Below, in pieces: positions 10,818-21,051 of a stretch of DNA of 38,400 nt. Origin of the DNA: Rhodobacter sp. CACIA14H1 (lineage in GTDB: Bacteria > Pseudomonadota > Alphaproteobacteria > Rhodobacterales > Rhodobacteraceae); the NCBI GenBank assembly GCA_000500915.1, contig AYNO01000013.1, positions 1 to 38,400 on the forward strand, given 5' to 3'. Numbering within the stretch: the first letter of the stretch is position 1; each line of letters opens with the position of its first letter. The position numbers were made by a program, and so were the translations under genes. The notes under the pieces were generated by a model. It made no database searches. It was not told the DNA's origin and saw nothing but the letters and a program-made list of their open reading frames with translations.

Positions 10818-10830
10818 CGGGGCGGCAGCC

Positions 10831-11625
10831 ATGACCGGAACCCCCATTCCCGAAGGGACGATCCTGCGTCCCGATCCGGCGACCTCGCCGGCGTACGAAG
10901 CCGCCCGCCTGACCGGCGACGCCACGGCGGAAGACCTTGAAAGCATCCGCAAGCGCACCTCGGTCTATGTGTACGAGGCACCGGTGCGCCTGTGGCACTG
11001 GATCAACGCGGCCTGCATCCTCGTCCTCATCGTGTCAGGCTATTTCATCGGTGCGCCGCTGCCCTCCATGCAGATCGGCGAACCGGTCGAGCAATTCGTG
11101 ATGGGCTACATCCGCTTTGCCCATTTCGCGGCGGGGATGATCCTGACCGCCGCCTTCGCGGGCCGCATCTACTGGGGCCTGATGGGCAACCACCACGCGC
11201 GGCAACTCTTCTATGTGCCGGTCTGGAAAGCCCGCTGGTGGAAGGAGATGTTCTTCGAACTGCGCTGGTATGCCTTCCTCGAACGCGAACCGAAGAAATA
11301 CATCGGCCACAACCCGCTGGCGCAACTGGCCATGTTCTTCTTCATGACGCTGGGCCTGTCCTTCATGATCGTCACGGGCTGGGCGCTCTATGCCGAAGGG
11401 GCAGGGCAGGGGTCGCTGCCCGACACCGCCTTCGGCTGGGTGCTGGGACTGGTGCAGAACAGCCAGCGCCTGCACACGCTGCACCATCTGGGCATGTGGG
11501 CCATCGTGATCTTCACCATGATCCATATCTACGCCGCCATCCGCGAAGACATCATGTCACGACAAAGCATGGTTTCCACCATGATCTCCGGCCACCGCAC
11601 GTTCAAGGACGACCGGCCGGACTGA
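10831..11625 (+). CDS. hupC: Ni/Fe-hydrogenase b-type cytochrome subunit HupC
   Basis: MTGTPIPEG...VYEAPVRLWHWINAACILVLIVSGYFIG, multiple TM segments and histidines; follows hupSL. Confidence 0.93.
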   Translation: MTGTPIPEGTILRPDPATSPAYEAARLTGDATAEDLESIRKRTSVYVYEAPVRLWHWINAACILVLIVSGYFIGAPLPSMQIGEPVEQFVMGYIRFAHFAAGMILTAAFAGRIYWGLMGNHHARQLFYVPVWKARWWKEMFFELRWYAFLEREPKKYIGHNPLAQLAMFFFMTLGLSFMIVTGWALYAEGAGQGSLPDTAFGWVLGLVQNSQRLHTLHHLGMWAIVIFTMIHIYAAIREDIMSRQSMVSTMISGHRTFKDDRPD

Positions 11626-11649
11626 CCCTCCCCACCCCTGCCGACAGGA

Positions 11650-11670
11650 CGGGCCCTCAGGGGCCCGTTT
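11650..11670 (+). terminator. Hairpin after hupC
   Basis: cgggccc-tcag-gggcccg followed by ttt. Confidence 0.55.
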
Positions 11671-12012
11671 CCATTTCGCACGCACAGGAAACCCCGTCCC
11701 GCAGGCAGCCCCGGCTCGGGGCCGGGGCGGGGACGCCTCCGCCCGCCCCATCCTCCCGACCGCCCGCTTCCCTCCGTGAAGGAAGGCAACCAGCCGGACC
11801 GCAAATGTGGAAATCTCCTTTCCACCCCGTATCCCGCCGCATATCCAATTCTCCCAAAACTTCCATATAGATAAGCCATTTCTTCACCCACCCGGCCGCA
11901 CAGAAAGAATCGCTCACTCCTCCCCACTGCAAATGCAATGATCACCCCACAACGCAGGGCGCAAAGCCCGCGACCAGCCGGAACGGCGGCGGAAGGGACG
12001 GAGGAAGTGGTG

Positions 12013-12609
12013 ATGCATGTCCTGATTCTGGGCATCGGCAATGTGCTATGGGCGGACGAAGGCTTCGGCGTCCGCTGTGTCGAGGCGATGGCAGACCGCT
12101 ACGCCCTGCCCGACACGGTCAAGCTGATGGATGGCGGCACGCAGGGCCTTTACCTGCTGCCCTTCCTCGAAGAGGCCGACGCCCTGCTCGTCTTCGATGC
12201 CATCGACTACGGCCTTCCCCCCGGCACCCTGCGCGTCATCCGCGACGGCGAAGTGCCCGCCTTCATGGGAGCCAAGAAGATGTCGCTGCACCAGACCGGC
12301 TTTCAGGACGTCATCGCCACGGCCCAACTCCTCGACCGCTGCCCCGCGAACATGACCCTGATCGGCTGCCAGCCGGTGGAGCTGGAAGATTACGGCGGCG
12401 GCCTGCGCCCCGCCGTCGCCGCCCGCATCCCCGCCGCGCTGGACCTTGCCGTGGAACAGCTCGCCCTCTGGGGCATCCACGCGACGCCGGGCCGATCCGC
12501 CGCCCCCGATCTGGCCGACCCGTCCATCCGCCACTCCGCCTATGAACAGGGCCGCCCGTCCGAGGATGACGCCTGCCGCATCGGCGATGCCCGCTTCCTG
12601 CCGGTGTGA
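12013..12609 (+). CDS. hupD: Hydrogenase maturation endopeptidase HupD
   Basis: [54 protein letters not shown]. Confidence 0.94.
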   Translation: MHVLILGIGNVLWADEGFGVRCVEAMADRYALPDTVKLMDGGTQGLYLLPFLEEADALLVFDAIDYGLPPGTLRVIRDGEVPAFMGAKKMSLHQTGFQDVIATAQLLDRCPANMTLIGCQPVELEDYGGGLRPAVAARIPAALDLAVEQLALWGIHATPGRSAAPDLADPSIRHSAYEQGRPSEDDACRIGDARFLPV

Positions 12610-12611
12610 CC

Positions 12612-12931
12612 ATGTGCGTCGGCCAACCCATGCGCCTTCTGTCCATCGACGGCATCGCCGGCCTCTGCCGTGACGGCGACCGCACCGAACTGGTGGACCT
12701 GTCCCTGACCCCCGACGCCCGCCCCGGCGACTGGCTGCTGGTCTTCCTCGGCGCCGCCCGCGAAATCATGACCGAAGCCGAAGCCATCGCCACCGCCCGT
12801 GCGCTGGACGGCCTTCGCGCCCTGATGCGGGGCGGCGATCTGGGCGATGCCTTCGCCGATCTCGACAACCGCACCCCGACCCTTCCCCCCACCTCCAGGC
12901 CGCGCTGGACGCGGGCCAAGCGAAAGGCTGA
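12612..12931 (+). pseudogene. hupF: HypC/HupF-family chaperone HupF; frame shifted near its 3' end so it reads through into hupG
   Basis: [15 protein letters not shown]-terminus. Restoring one C in the run 12885-12890 gives [16 protein letters not shown] with TGA at 12929-12931, 4 nt before the hupG ATG. Confidence 0.8.
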
Positions 12932-12935
12932 CGCC

Positions 12936-13316
12936 ATGCACCCCCTGCTGAACCGGCTTGTCACCGAACTGGGCTGGCCCCACCTGACCACCCACGAACA
13001 GGTGGACGCCTTCCTGTCCTGCCCCGGTGCGCATTGCCTGCTCATCCCCGGCGACCCCGCCCGCAACCTCGAAACCGCCGATGCCGCGGTGGTGCTGCCG
13101 GAACTCCGCATGGTCTTCCAGAACGTCTTCGACTGCGCCCTGATCGGCGACGCCATCGAAGCCGACCTGCGCGAACGCCACGGCGTGCTCAAGACCCCCG
13201 GTTTCCTCTTCTTCCGCAACGGCCAACTCCAGGGCGCCATCGCCAAGATCCGCGACTGGGACGACTACATGGCCCGCATCCCCGCCATCCTCGGCCTTTC
13301 CACGACAGGAGCCTGA
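12936..13316 (+). CDS. hupG: Thioredoxin-like hydrogenase assembly protein HupG (HyaE family)
   Basis: [41 protein letters not shown]...[15 protein letters not shown]; position in hup operon. Confidence 0.85.
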   Translation: MHPLLNRLVTELGWPHLTTHEQVDAFLSCPGAHCLLIPGDPARNLETADAAVVLPELRMVFQNVFDCALIGDAIEADLRERHGVLKTPGFLFFRNGQLQGAIAKIRDWDDYMARIPAILGLSTTGA

Positions 13317-13319
13317 CCC

Positions 13320-14144
13320 ATGGCCAACTTCCACCTGCCCCCCCAAGGTTTCGGCCCCGGTTCCCAAGGCACGGGCGAGGAACTGGATTTCATGCCCCTC
13401 CCCTCGGGGATGCGCACCTACTCCCCCCATGTCCCCGAAACGGACGGCGCCGCGCCGCAGATCGTGCTGGACCTGCTCGGCGCCATCGCGGGGGCCTGCG
13501 ACCTTGCCGCCATCGACGGCCATTCCCGCAGCTTCGACCTGTCCATCCTGACGGCGCCGCAGCGGGCGCTGGTGGCCGACACGCTGGGCCATGGCGAGGT
13601 GGCGATGAAACTGCGCGGCATCCCCGCCATCGCCGTGCAGGAGTCGGTCTTCGCGGGCGTCTGGGTGCTGGCCGGCGAAGGCGTGGACCGCGTCGAAATC
13701 GCCCCCCACCCGACGCTTGCCCTGACCCGCGCCCATGTCCCCCACCGCCCCGCACTGGGCGCCAATGCCTTCCGCGGGGCGCAGGTGGTGAACGCCCCCG
13801 CCCTGCTGGCCGAGTTGCAGGACAAGTCCCGCAGCCACGGCGCGGACAGCCCCGTCCACACCATCAACCTGTCGCTCCTGCCCCACACGGAAGAAGATCT
13901 CGTCTGGCTGGCCGAAGCCACCGGCGAAGGCGCCGTCACCATCCTGTCGCGCGGCTACGGCAACTGCCGCGTCACCGCGACCGCCATGCCCCATGTCTGG
14001 CGCGTGCAGTTCTACAACTCCACCGACGCGCTGATCCTCGACACCTACGAAGTCAGCATGATCCCCGAAGTCGTCATCGCCGCGCCCGAAGACCTGTCCG
14101 ACAGCGCCGCCCGTATCCGCGAAGTGGCGGAGGCGATCAGATGA
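13320..14144 (+). CDS. hupH: Hydrogenase expression/formation protein HupH (HyaF family)
   Basis: MANFHLPPQGFGPGSQ...LDFMPLPSGMRTY, SVFAGVWVL; position. Confidence 0.88.
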   Translation: MANFHLPPQGFGPGSQGTGEELDFMPLPSGMRTYSPHVPETDGAAPQIVLDLLGAIAGACDLAAIDGHSRSFDLSILTAPQRALVADTLGHGEVAMKLRGIPAIAVQESVFAGVWVLAGEGVDRVEIAPHPTLALTRAHVPHRPALGANAFRGAQVVNAPALLAELQDKSRSHGADSPVHTINLSLLPHTEEDLVWLAEATGEGAVTILSRGYGNCRVTATAMPHVWRVQFYNSTDALILDTYEVSMIPEVVIAAPEDLSDSAARIREVAEAIR

Positions 14145-14917
14145 CCCCCCGTTTCGAAGGCAGCTATCTGGGCGCCACCGACAAGATCAGCCCGCAAGCC
14201 ATCATGGAATGCAAGATCTGCTGGACCCCCTACGACCCCGCCGAAGGCGACGATACGCGGCAGGTCCTTCCCGGCACCCCCTTCGTGGCGCTGCCCGAAG
14301 ACTGGTCCTGCCCCGGCTGCTCCGCCCCCAAGGCGCAATTCCTCGTCCGTGAAGACCCCGGTGCCGAAAGCGCCCGCCGCGCCGCCGAAATGGCCGAAGC
14401 GACCAGACGGCTGGTTTCGGACTTCGCGGAAATCTTCCATTCAAAGATGCGCGACGTTCCGCTGGTCAACCACGCCCTCCATGTCGAAGCCGTGGGCTTC
14501 GTCCCCCATGACGAAGGCTTCCTCGGCGTCCTCGTCGCGCCGTGGTTCATGAATCTGGTCCTGCTGCCAAGACACGGTCGCCCCGCGCTCAAGGCGGGCG
14601 AAAAGGAAACGCTCTCCTTCCCCTCGGGCGATTACGAATTCCTGCACAACAGCCGGCCCGAAACCGGCCCCTACCTTGCCTGCTCGCTCTTTTCCCCGAT
14701 GTCGGACTTCACCAGCCAGTTGCAGGCCACCGATGTCGCCCGCGCCGTCATGGCCGAACTGTTCAAGGCCGAGAACCGCGCCGAAACCGACCGCGCCGCC
14801 GACATCCGCGCGGCGCGGGAGGCGGAACTTGCCGCCCTCGAACCGCCAGAGCCGGAAGCAGGGACCGAAGACCCCGCCACCCCCACCCGCCGCGCCCTGC
14901 TGACGGGCGGTCTGTAG
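14141..14917 (+). CDS. hupJ: Rubredoxin domain fused to HybE-like hydrogenase assembly chaperone, HupJ
   Basis: MECKICWTPYDPAEGD...LPEDWSCPGCSAPKAQF (rubredoxin CxxC pair), then HybE-like domain (MRDVPLVNHALHVEAVGF, LGVLVAPWFMNLVLLP); ATGA overlap with hupH. Confidence 0.88.
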   Translation: MTPRFEGSYLGATDKISPQAIMECKICWTPYDPAEGDDTRQVLPGTPFVALPEDWSCPGCSAPKAQFLVREDPGAESARRAAEMAEATRRLVSDFAEIFHSKMRDVPLVNHALHVEAVGFVPHDEGFLGVLVAPWFMNLVLLPRHGRPALKAGEKETLSFPSGDYEFLHNSRPETGPYLACSLFSPMSDFTSQLQATDVARAVMAELFKAENRAETDRAADIRAAREAELAALEPPEPEAGTEDPATPTRRALLTGGL

Positions 14918-14919
14918 GA

Positions 14920-15810
14920 ATGACGGGGATGGAACAGACCCTCACCCTCATCCCCGACGCCGCAGGCTGGCGCGTGGTCCGTCCGGCAGACCTGCCGCTC
15001 GGCCCGCTCCTCCTCGGCCGTCCGGTGGCCGAGGTTGCGGCGCTGCTCCCCCGTCTCTTCTCGCTCTGCCGTACGGCGCAGGGCATGGCCGCCCGCCTGT
15101 GCCTTGGCCTGCCGGAACCCGACGGCCCGCAGGCGCTGGCTGCCGAAATCCTGCGCGACCACAGCCTCCGCCTGACGGTCACGCTGCCCCCGATGCTGGG
15201 CCTGTCCCCCCGTGCCCCCACCGCCGACCCCGGCCTCCAGCTTTTCGGCCCCGCCCGCCGCCTGCCCGACAGCCCCGCCGCGATGATGGCCTGGCTCGCG
15301 GCAGGGCAGGGCGCGGCCCCCCTTGTCGCCGCCATCGCAGATGCCTTCGCCCCGCGCGAAGCCGCCTCGACGACGCTCCCCCTCGCCACCCCCGCCAACG
15401 CCCTGACCGGCGCGGTGCTGGAAAACTCCGCCGCCGCCCGCCAATCCGCACACCCCCTGTTGCAGGGCATCGAAACCACCCACGGGCGCGGCCCGCTCTG
15501 GCGCGTCCTCGGGATGCTGGCCGATGCCGAAGCAGCCATCGCACAGCGCCTGCCCGCCCCCGCCCTGCAGGGCACGACCGCCCATGTCCCCGCCGCCCGC
15601 GGTCTCTATTCCCTGACGCTGGCCCGGACTGCGGGTCTCGTCACCCGCATCCACCGCATCACGCCCACCGACCACGCCACCGCCCCGCAGGGTGCGATGG
15701 AAACCGCCCTCGCCACCCTGCCCCAGACAAAGCGCCACCTTGCGCCACTGGTTGCCGCGCTGCACGATCCCTGCATGGGTGTAACGGTGAAGGAGACGCG
15801 CGATGCATGA
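14920..15810 (+). CDS. hupK: Hydrogenase expression protein HupK
   Basis: Residual hydrogenase large-subunit-like motifs ([26 protein letters not shown]); between hupJ and hypA. Confidence 0.82.
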   Translation: MTGMEQTLTLIPDAAGWRVVRPADLPLGPLLLGRPVAEVAALLPRLFSLCRTAQGMAARLCLGLPEPDGPQALAAEILRDHSLRLTVTLPPMLGLSPRAPTADPGLQLFGPARRLPDSPAAMMAWLAAGQGAAPLVAAIADAFAPREAASTTLPLATPANALTGAVLENSAAARQSAHPLLQGIETTHGRGPLWRVLGMLADAEAAIAQRLPAPALQGTTAHVPAARGLYSLTLARTAGLVTRIHRITPTDHATAPQGAMETALATLPQTKRHLAPLVAALHDPCMGVTVKETRDA

Positions 15811-16144
15811 AATGTCGCTCGCCGAAGGCATCCGCTCCCTCATCGAAGATCAGGCCCGCGCCCACGGCTTTTCCCGCGTGACCGTCGTGCGGCTGGAAAT
15901 CGGCCGCTTCGCCGGTGTCGAAAAACCCGCGCTCGACTTCGCCTTCGATGTCGTCATGCGCGGATCGCCTGCCGAAGGCGCAAGGCTGGAAATGATCGAC
16001 CTGCCGGGACGCGCCCTCTGCTACGACTGCACCGAAACGGTGGAAATCGACCACCGCCTGTCCCCCTGCCCGAAATGCGGCGGCGGGCGGCTGATGCCCG
16101 ATGGGGGCGATGAAATGCGTATCAAGGATCTGGAGGTGGCGTGA
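15803..16144 (+). CDS. hypA: Hydrogenase nickel incorporation protein HypA
   Basis: [10 protein letters not shown]; zinc site positions CYDC/CPKCGGG. Confidence 0.94.
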   Translation: MHEMSLAEGIRSLIEDQARAHGFSRVTVVRLEIGRFAGVEKPALDFAFDVVMRGSPAEGARLEMIDLPGRALCYDCTETVEIDHRLSPCPKCGGGRLMPDGGDEMRIKDLEVA

Positions 16145-16998
16145 TGTGTACGGTTTGCGGATGTTCGGACACGGTGACGGCGGACGGCAAGGCCTTCGGC
16201 CATTCCCACGGCCACGCGCATTCCCATGCGGACGGCCACCATCACCACCATGACCACGACCACGGCCATGACCACCACCACCACGGCCACCACCATTACG
16301 GCACCGGCCCCGCAGGCGTCTCCGTCCCCGGCATGTCGCAGGCCCGCCTGATCAAGGTGGAAACCTCCATCCTCGCCAAGAATGACGCCTATGCCATGGC
16401 CAACCGCCGCGTGCTCAAGGCGCTGGGCGCACTGGCCGTCAACCTCGTCTCCTCGCCCGGTTCGGGCAAGACGACGCTCCTGTGCGAAACCATCCGCCGC
16501 CTCGGCACCGCGCCCCTTGCGGTGATCGAGGGCGACCAGCAGACCAGCGCCGATGCCGACCGCATCCGCGCCACGGGGGCCACCGCCATCCAGATCAACA
16601 CCGGCAAGGGCTGCCATCTGGACGCCCACATGGTCGGCCACGCGATGGATGACCTGACCCTGAAACCCGGCTCCTTCCTCTTCATCGAAAACGTCGGCAA
16701 CCTCGTCTGCCCCGCCGCCTTCGACCTTGGCGAAGATGCCAAGATCGCCATCCTCTCCGTCACGGAAGGCGAAGACAAACCCCTGAAATACCCCGACATG
16801 TTCACCGCCGCCAAGGTGGCGATCCTGAACAAGATCGACCTCGCCCCCCATACCGCCGCCGACCTCGACGCCTATGAATCCAACCTCCGCCGCGTGAACC
16901 CTTCCATCACCATCCTGCGCGTCTCGGCCCGCACGGGGCAGGGGATGGAGGCGTGGATCCAATGGCTCCACCACGCCCGCACGGCCAAGGTGATGTGA
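16144..16998 (+). CDS. hypB: Hydrogenase nickel incorporation GTPase HypB with His-rich N-terminus
   Basis: [51 protein letters not shown]-loop; start ATG 16144 (or GTG 16141). Confidence 0.95.
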   Translation: MCTVCGCSDTVTADGKAFGHSHGHAHSHADGHHHHHDHDHGHDHHHHGHHHYGTGPAGVSVPGMSQARLIKVETSILAKNDAYAMANRRVLKALGALAVNLVSSPGSGKTTLLCETIRRLGTAPLAVIEGDQQTSADADRIRATGATAIQINTGKGCHLDAHMVGHAMDDLTLKPGSFLFIENVGNLVCPAAFDLGEDAKIAILSVTEGEDKPLKYPDMFTAAKVAILNKIDLAPHTAADLDAYESNLRRVNPSITILRVSARTGQGMEAWIQWLHHARTAKVM

Positions 16999-18482
16999 TG
17001 CCCGACGCCGCCCCCCGCCCCGCCATCCTTCTGGTCGATGACGAACCCCACAGCCTGCAATCCATGCGCATGGCGCTGGAGGATGAATTCGACTGCCTCT
17101 CTGCCGCCAATGCCGAACAGGCGCTGGCGATGATGGAAGAGGAATGGGTGCAGGTCGTCATCTGCGACCAGCGGATGCCGGGCCGCACGGGGGTGGAACT
17201 GCTGACCGAACTGCGCGAACGCTGGCCCGAAACGGTGCGCATCATCATCACGGGCTATACCGACCCGAACGCCATGGCGCAGGCGATCAACGATGCCGGC
17301 ATCCACCAGTTCCTGACCAAGCCGTGGCATCCCGACCAGCTCCTCATGGCCGCCCGCAACGGCACCCGCCTTTTCGCGCTGGCCCGCGACAACGAACGCA
17401 TGGCGCTGGAAATGCGCTTCCTCGCCCAGACCGCGCAGGCGAAACTGGACAAGCGCCGCACCGCCCTGCGCGAAGGCTTCGGCTTCGAAACCATCCTGCG
17501 CGCGCCCACCAGCCCGATGAACGCGCTGATCCATCAGGCGCGGCTCTACGCCACCTTCGACGTGCCGGTCCTGCTGACCGGGGAACCGGGCACCGGCAAA
17601 TCCCGCCTCGCCCGCGCGATGCACTACGCCTCGCTCCGGTCAGACAAGCCCTTCCTGTCGCTCAACCTCGCCGGAATGCCTGAAGACCTGATCGCGCTGG
17701 AACTCTTCGGCGCGAAACGCGGCATCCTGCCGGGCGGCGTGTCCCGCATCGGTCTGGTCCAGAAGGCCGATCGCGGCACCCTCTTCCTCGGCGGCATCGA
17801 AACCCTCTCCCCCGCCCTGCAACTGGCCCTCCACCGCCTGCTGGACGAAGGCACCTACTCCCCCCTCGGCGGGCAGGACGTCCTGACCTCCGGCCTGCGC
17901 CTGATCGCGGGCTCCTCCGCCGACCTTGCCGCCCGCGTCGCCGAAGGCCAGTTCCGCCCCGACCTCTACTATGCGCTGGCCGTGGCCGAACTCGCCGTCC
18001 CCCCGCTCCGCGCCCGCCGTGGCGACGTGGCGGTGCTGGCGCAGCACTACCTGTCCGAACTCTCGCTCCAGCATGGCAAGGCGACCCACGGCTTCGAAGC
18101 CGCCGCGCTGACCTTCCTCGAAAACTACGATTGGCCCGGCAACCTTCGCGAACTCCGGAACGAGGTGACGCGGATGCTGATCCACGCCGCCGACACCGTC
18201 CTCGGCGCCGACCTGATTTCCCGCCACATCCTGCAGGCCGCCCCCGGCGATGGCGGGGCCGACCGTCAGGCGCAGGTCGCGCTGATGGATGGCAGCCTGA
18301 AGGACCGCGTCGAACTGATCGAAATGCGCATCCTGCGCGAAACCCTGACCCGCCACCGCTGGAACAAAAGCCGCGCCGCGGCCGAACTCGGCCTCTCCCG
18401 CGTGGGCCTCAGGGCGAAACTGGACCGTTACGGCATCCTCGACCCGCTGGGCCGCAGCACCGCCGAGGAAGAGGAGGAATAG
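16998..18482 (+). CDS. hupR: NtrC-family response regulator HupR
   Basis: Receiver domain ([25 protein letters not shown]), AAA+ domain with GEPGTGKS, C-terminal Fis-like HTH ([29 protein letters not shown]); between hypB and hypC as in R. capsulatus. Confidence 0.92.
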   Translation: MPDAAPRPAILLVDDEPHSLQSMRMALEDEFDCLSAANAEQALAMMEEEWVQVVICDQRMPGRTGVELLTELRERWPETVRIIITGYTDPNAMAQAINDAGIHQFLTKPWHPDQLLMAARNGTRLFALARDNERMALEMRFLAQTAQAKLDKRRTALREGFGFETILRAPTSPMNALIHQARLYATFDVPVLLTGEPGTGKSRLARAMHYASLRSDKPFLSLNLAGMPEDLIALELFGAKRGILPGGVSRIGLVQKADRGTLFLGGIETLSPALQLALHRLLDEGTYSPLGGQDVLTSGLRLIAGSSADLAARVAEGQFRPDLYYALAVAELAVPPLRARRGDVAVLAQHYLSELSLQHGKATHGFEAAALTFLENYDWPGNLRELRNEVTRMLIHAADTVLGADLISRHILQAAPGDGGADRQAQVALMDGSLKDRVELIEMRILRETLTRHRWNKSRAAAELGLSRVGLRAKLDRYGILDPLGRSTAEEEEE

Positions 18483-18486
18483 ACCC

Positions 18487-18792
18487 ATGTGCCTCGGCAT
18501 CCCCGGCCGCATCACGGCCATCACCGACGAAACCCGCCTCATGGCCATGGCCGAGGTTTCGGGCGTCCGGCGCGAGGTGTCGGTCGCCTGCGTCGCGGGC
18601 AACGACCTGCACGCGCTGGTGGGCCAATGGGCGCTGATCCATGTCGGCTTCGCCATGGCCCTGATCGATCAGGACGAGGCGGAAAAGACCCTGCAAGCCC
18701 TCCGCGATCTGGGCGAGGCGCAGGAAACGCTGGAACAGATGCGTGCCGGCGATGCCGCGCTGGCCCAACCCGCGAAGGAACCCGCGCAATGA
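18487..18792 (+). CDS. hypC: Hydrogenase maturation chaperone HypC
   Basis: MCLGIPGRI N-terminus, size, position. Confidence 0.93.
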   Translation: MCLGIPGRITAITDETRLMAMAEVSGVRREVSVACVAGNDLHALVGQWALIHVGFAMALIDQDEAEKTLQALRDLGEAQETLEQMRAGDAALAQPAKEPAQ

Positions 18793-19928
18793 AATTCGCA
18801 TCCGAATTCCGCGACCCCGCCGCCGCCAAGGCCCTGCTGGCCGAAATCGCCCGCACCTGCGACCGTCTGGGCGCGACCCGCGCAAAGCCGGTCCACATCA
18901 TGGAAATCTGCGGCGGCCACACCCATTCCATCTTCCGCTACGGCCTCGACAAACTCATCCACGAAGGGGTCGAATTCATCCACGGCCCGGGCTGCCCCGT
19001 CTGCGTCCTGCCCATGTCCCGCGTGGACGAATGCGTGCAGATCGCCGAAAAGCCGCAGGTCATCTTCTGCACCTTCGGCGACGCCATGCGCGTGCCCGGC
19101 CACCGCAAGAGCCTGATGCAGGCCAAGGCCGACGGCGCCGACATCCGCATGGTCTATTCCCCCTTGGACGCGCTGGAACTCGCCCGCCGCAACCCCGCAC
19201 GGGAAGTCGTCTTCTTCGGCCTCGGCTTCGAAACCACCACCCCCTCCACCGCCCTCGCCATCCAGCAGGCGGCGCGGGAAGGGCTGGGGAACTTCTCGGT
19301 CTTCTGCAACCACATCACGGTGCCGGAACCGATCAAGGCCCTGCTCGACGATCCCGAAATGGTGCTGGACGGCTTCATCGGCCCCGGCCATGTGTCCATG
19401 GTCATCGGCATCCACCCCTATGACTTCATCGCCGCCGACTACGGCAAACCCATCGTCGTCGCGGGCTTCGAACCGACGGACCTGCTGCAATCCGTGCTGA
19501 TGGTCCTGACCCAGATCGAACAGGGCCGCGCGGTGGTGGAAAACCAATATGCCCGCGTGGTCCCCGAACATGGCAACGCGGTCAGCCTTGCCGCCATCGC
19601 CGATGTCTATGAACGCCGCCCCACCTTCGAATGGCGCGGACTGGGCGAGATCGATGCATCCGGCCTCCGCATCCGCCCGCGCTACGCCGCCTTCGATGCC
19701 GAAGAGAAATTCGCCATCGGCTACGGCGCCGCCTCCCGCAACGTGCCGGAACCCGAAGGCTGCGCCTGCGGGGCGGTGATGACGGGCCGCATCAAACCCA
19801 CCGCCTGCCCGCAATTCGGCAAGGGCTGCACGCCCGACATGCCGCTGGGTGCGCTGATGGTGTCGTCGGAAGGGGCCTGCGCGGCCTATTGGCAATATGG
19901 CGGCGCAAGGGCCGTTGCGGCGGAATAG
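18789..19928 (+). CDS. hypD: Hydrogenase maturation protein HypD
   Basis: MEICGGHTHSIFRYG, HGPGCPVCVLP, FGLGFETTTPSTA; ATGA overlap with hypC. Confidence 0.95.
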   Translation: MKFASEFRDPAAAKALLAEIARTCDRLGATRAKPVHIMEICGGHTHSIFRYGLDKLIHEGVEFIHGPGCPVCVLPMSRVDECVQIAEKPQVIFCTFGDAMRVPGHRKSLMQAKADGADIRMVYSPLDALELARRNPAREVVFFGLGFETTTPSTALAIQQAAREGLGNFSVFCNHITVPEPIKALLDDPEMVLDGFIGPGHVSMVIGIHPYDFIAADYGKPIVVAGFEPTDLLQSVLMVLTQIEQGRAVVENQYARVVPEHGNAVSLAAIADVYERRPTFEWRGLGEIDASGLRIRPRYAAFDAEEKFAIGYGAASRNVPEPEGCACGAVMTGRIKPTACPQFGKGCTPDMPLGALMVSSEGACAAYWQYGGARAVAAE

Positions 19929-19938
19929 GTGGCAGGCG

Positions 19939-19985
19939 GCGGGGGTTTCACCCCCGCACCCCCAGGGTATTTGGGCCGGGATGAA
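19939..19985 (+). repeat. Hairpin plus CCCCCAGGGTATTTGGGCC element in the hypD-hypE gap
   Basis: gcggggg-tttca-cccccgc hairpin then acccccagggtatttgggccgg; related inverted element near 24000. Confidence 0.5.
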
Positions 19986-19996
19986 AGGGCCGCGAT

Positions 19997-21031
19997 ATGG
20001 ACGGAACAACACAGCGACGCATTGAACGGGTGACGATGGCCCATGGCGGCGGCGGCCGCGCCATGCGCGACCTGATCGACAGCGTCTTCACCTCCGTCTT
20101 CCAGCCCCCCGGCAACGAAGACCAGGCCCGCCTGATGCATTCCGCGCTGCAGGAACCCGGTGCCCGCCTTGCCTTCACCACCGACAGCTTCGTCGTCACC
20201 CCGATCGAATTCCCCGGCGGCGACATCGGCAAGATCGCCGTCTGCGGCACCGTCAACGACCTTGCCGTGGGCGGGGCGCGGCCCCTCTGGCTCTCTGCCG
20301 CCTTCATCATCGAGGAAGGCTGCGACATCGCCCTCCTCCGCCGCATCGCCGCCTCCATGCAGGCCGAGGCGCAGGCAGCAGGCGTCCGCATCGTGACCGG
20401 CGATACCAAGGTGGTCGAACGCGGCAAGGGTGACGGCGTCTTCGTCACCACCTCCGGCGTGGGCGTCATTCCGGCAGGCCGCGACCTTGGCGCCGCCCGT
20501 ATCGCGGCGGGCGACGTGGCCATCGTCAACGGCTTCCTCGGCGACCATGGCGCGGCCATCCTTGCCGCCCGCGGCGACCTCGCGCTGGAAACCGCGCTGC
20601 ACAGCGACTGCGCCGCGCTGGGCCACCTGATGGAAACCGTCCTGACCGCCGCACCCGGCGTCAAGGCCGCCCGCGACGCCACGCGCGGCGGCCTCGCCTC
20701 CGCGCTCAATGAAATGGCGGCCGAGGCGGGGGTTGCCGTGGAACTGGACGAAACCGCCCTCCCGCTCCGGGACGAAGTCAGGGGGATGTGCGAAATCCTC
20801 GGCCTCGACCCGCTCTATCTGGCGAATGAAGGCACCCTCGTCCTCTTTTCCCCGCCCGATCAGGCCGAAGCCGCCCTCGCCGCCATGCGCAGCCGCCCCG
20901 AAGGCGCCAACGCCGCCATCATCGGCCGCGCCCTTCCCGCCCCCGCAGGCCGCGTCACGCTCCGCTCGCCTTTCGGCGGCGCAAGGATCGTGGACATGCT
21001 GGTGGGCGAACAACTGCCGCGCATCTGCTGA
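19997..21031 (+). CDS. hypE: Hydrogenase maturation protein HypE
   Basis: MAHGGGGRAMRDLI, TTDSFVVTPIEFPGGDIGKIAVCGTVNDLAVGGA, C-terminal PRIC. Confidence 0.95.
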   Translation: MDGTTQRRIERVTMAHGGGGRAMRDLIDSVFTSVFQPPGNEDQARLMHSALQEPGARLAFTTDSFVVTPIEFPGGDIGKIAVCGTVNDLAVGGARPLWLSAAFIIEEGCDIALLRRIAASMQAEAQAAGVRIVTGDTKVVERGKGDGVFVTTSGVGVIPAGRDLGAARIAAGDVAIVNGFLGDHGAAILAARGDLALETALHSDCAALGHLMETVLTAAPGVKAARDATRGGLASALNEMAAEAGVAVELDETALPLRDEVRGMCEILGLDPLYLANEGTLVLFSPPDQAEAALAAMRSRPEGANAAIIGRALPAPAGRVTLRSPFGGARIVDMLVGEQLPRIC

Positions 21032-21051
21032 ACCCGGCTTGCCCCGCCCCC

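Noticed and set aside
12606-13316. Natural HupF-HupG fusion protein
   Set aside because: A single-base correction in a C6 run restores a normal hupF C-terminus and stop just before the hupG ATG; the fusion is most likely a frameshift.
16195-16308. His-codon-rich tract (catcaccaccatgaccacgac...) considered as a tandem DNA repeat
   Set aside because: It encodes the His-rich metal-binding N-terminus typical of many HypB proteins; the repetition is at protein level.
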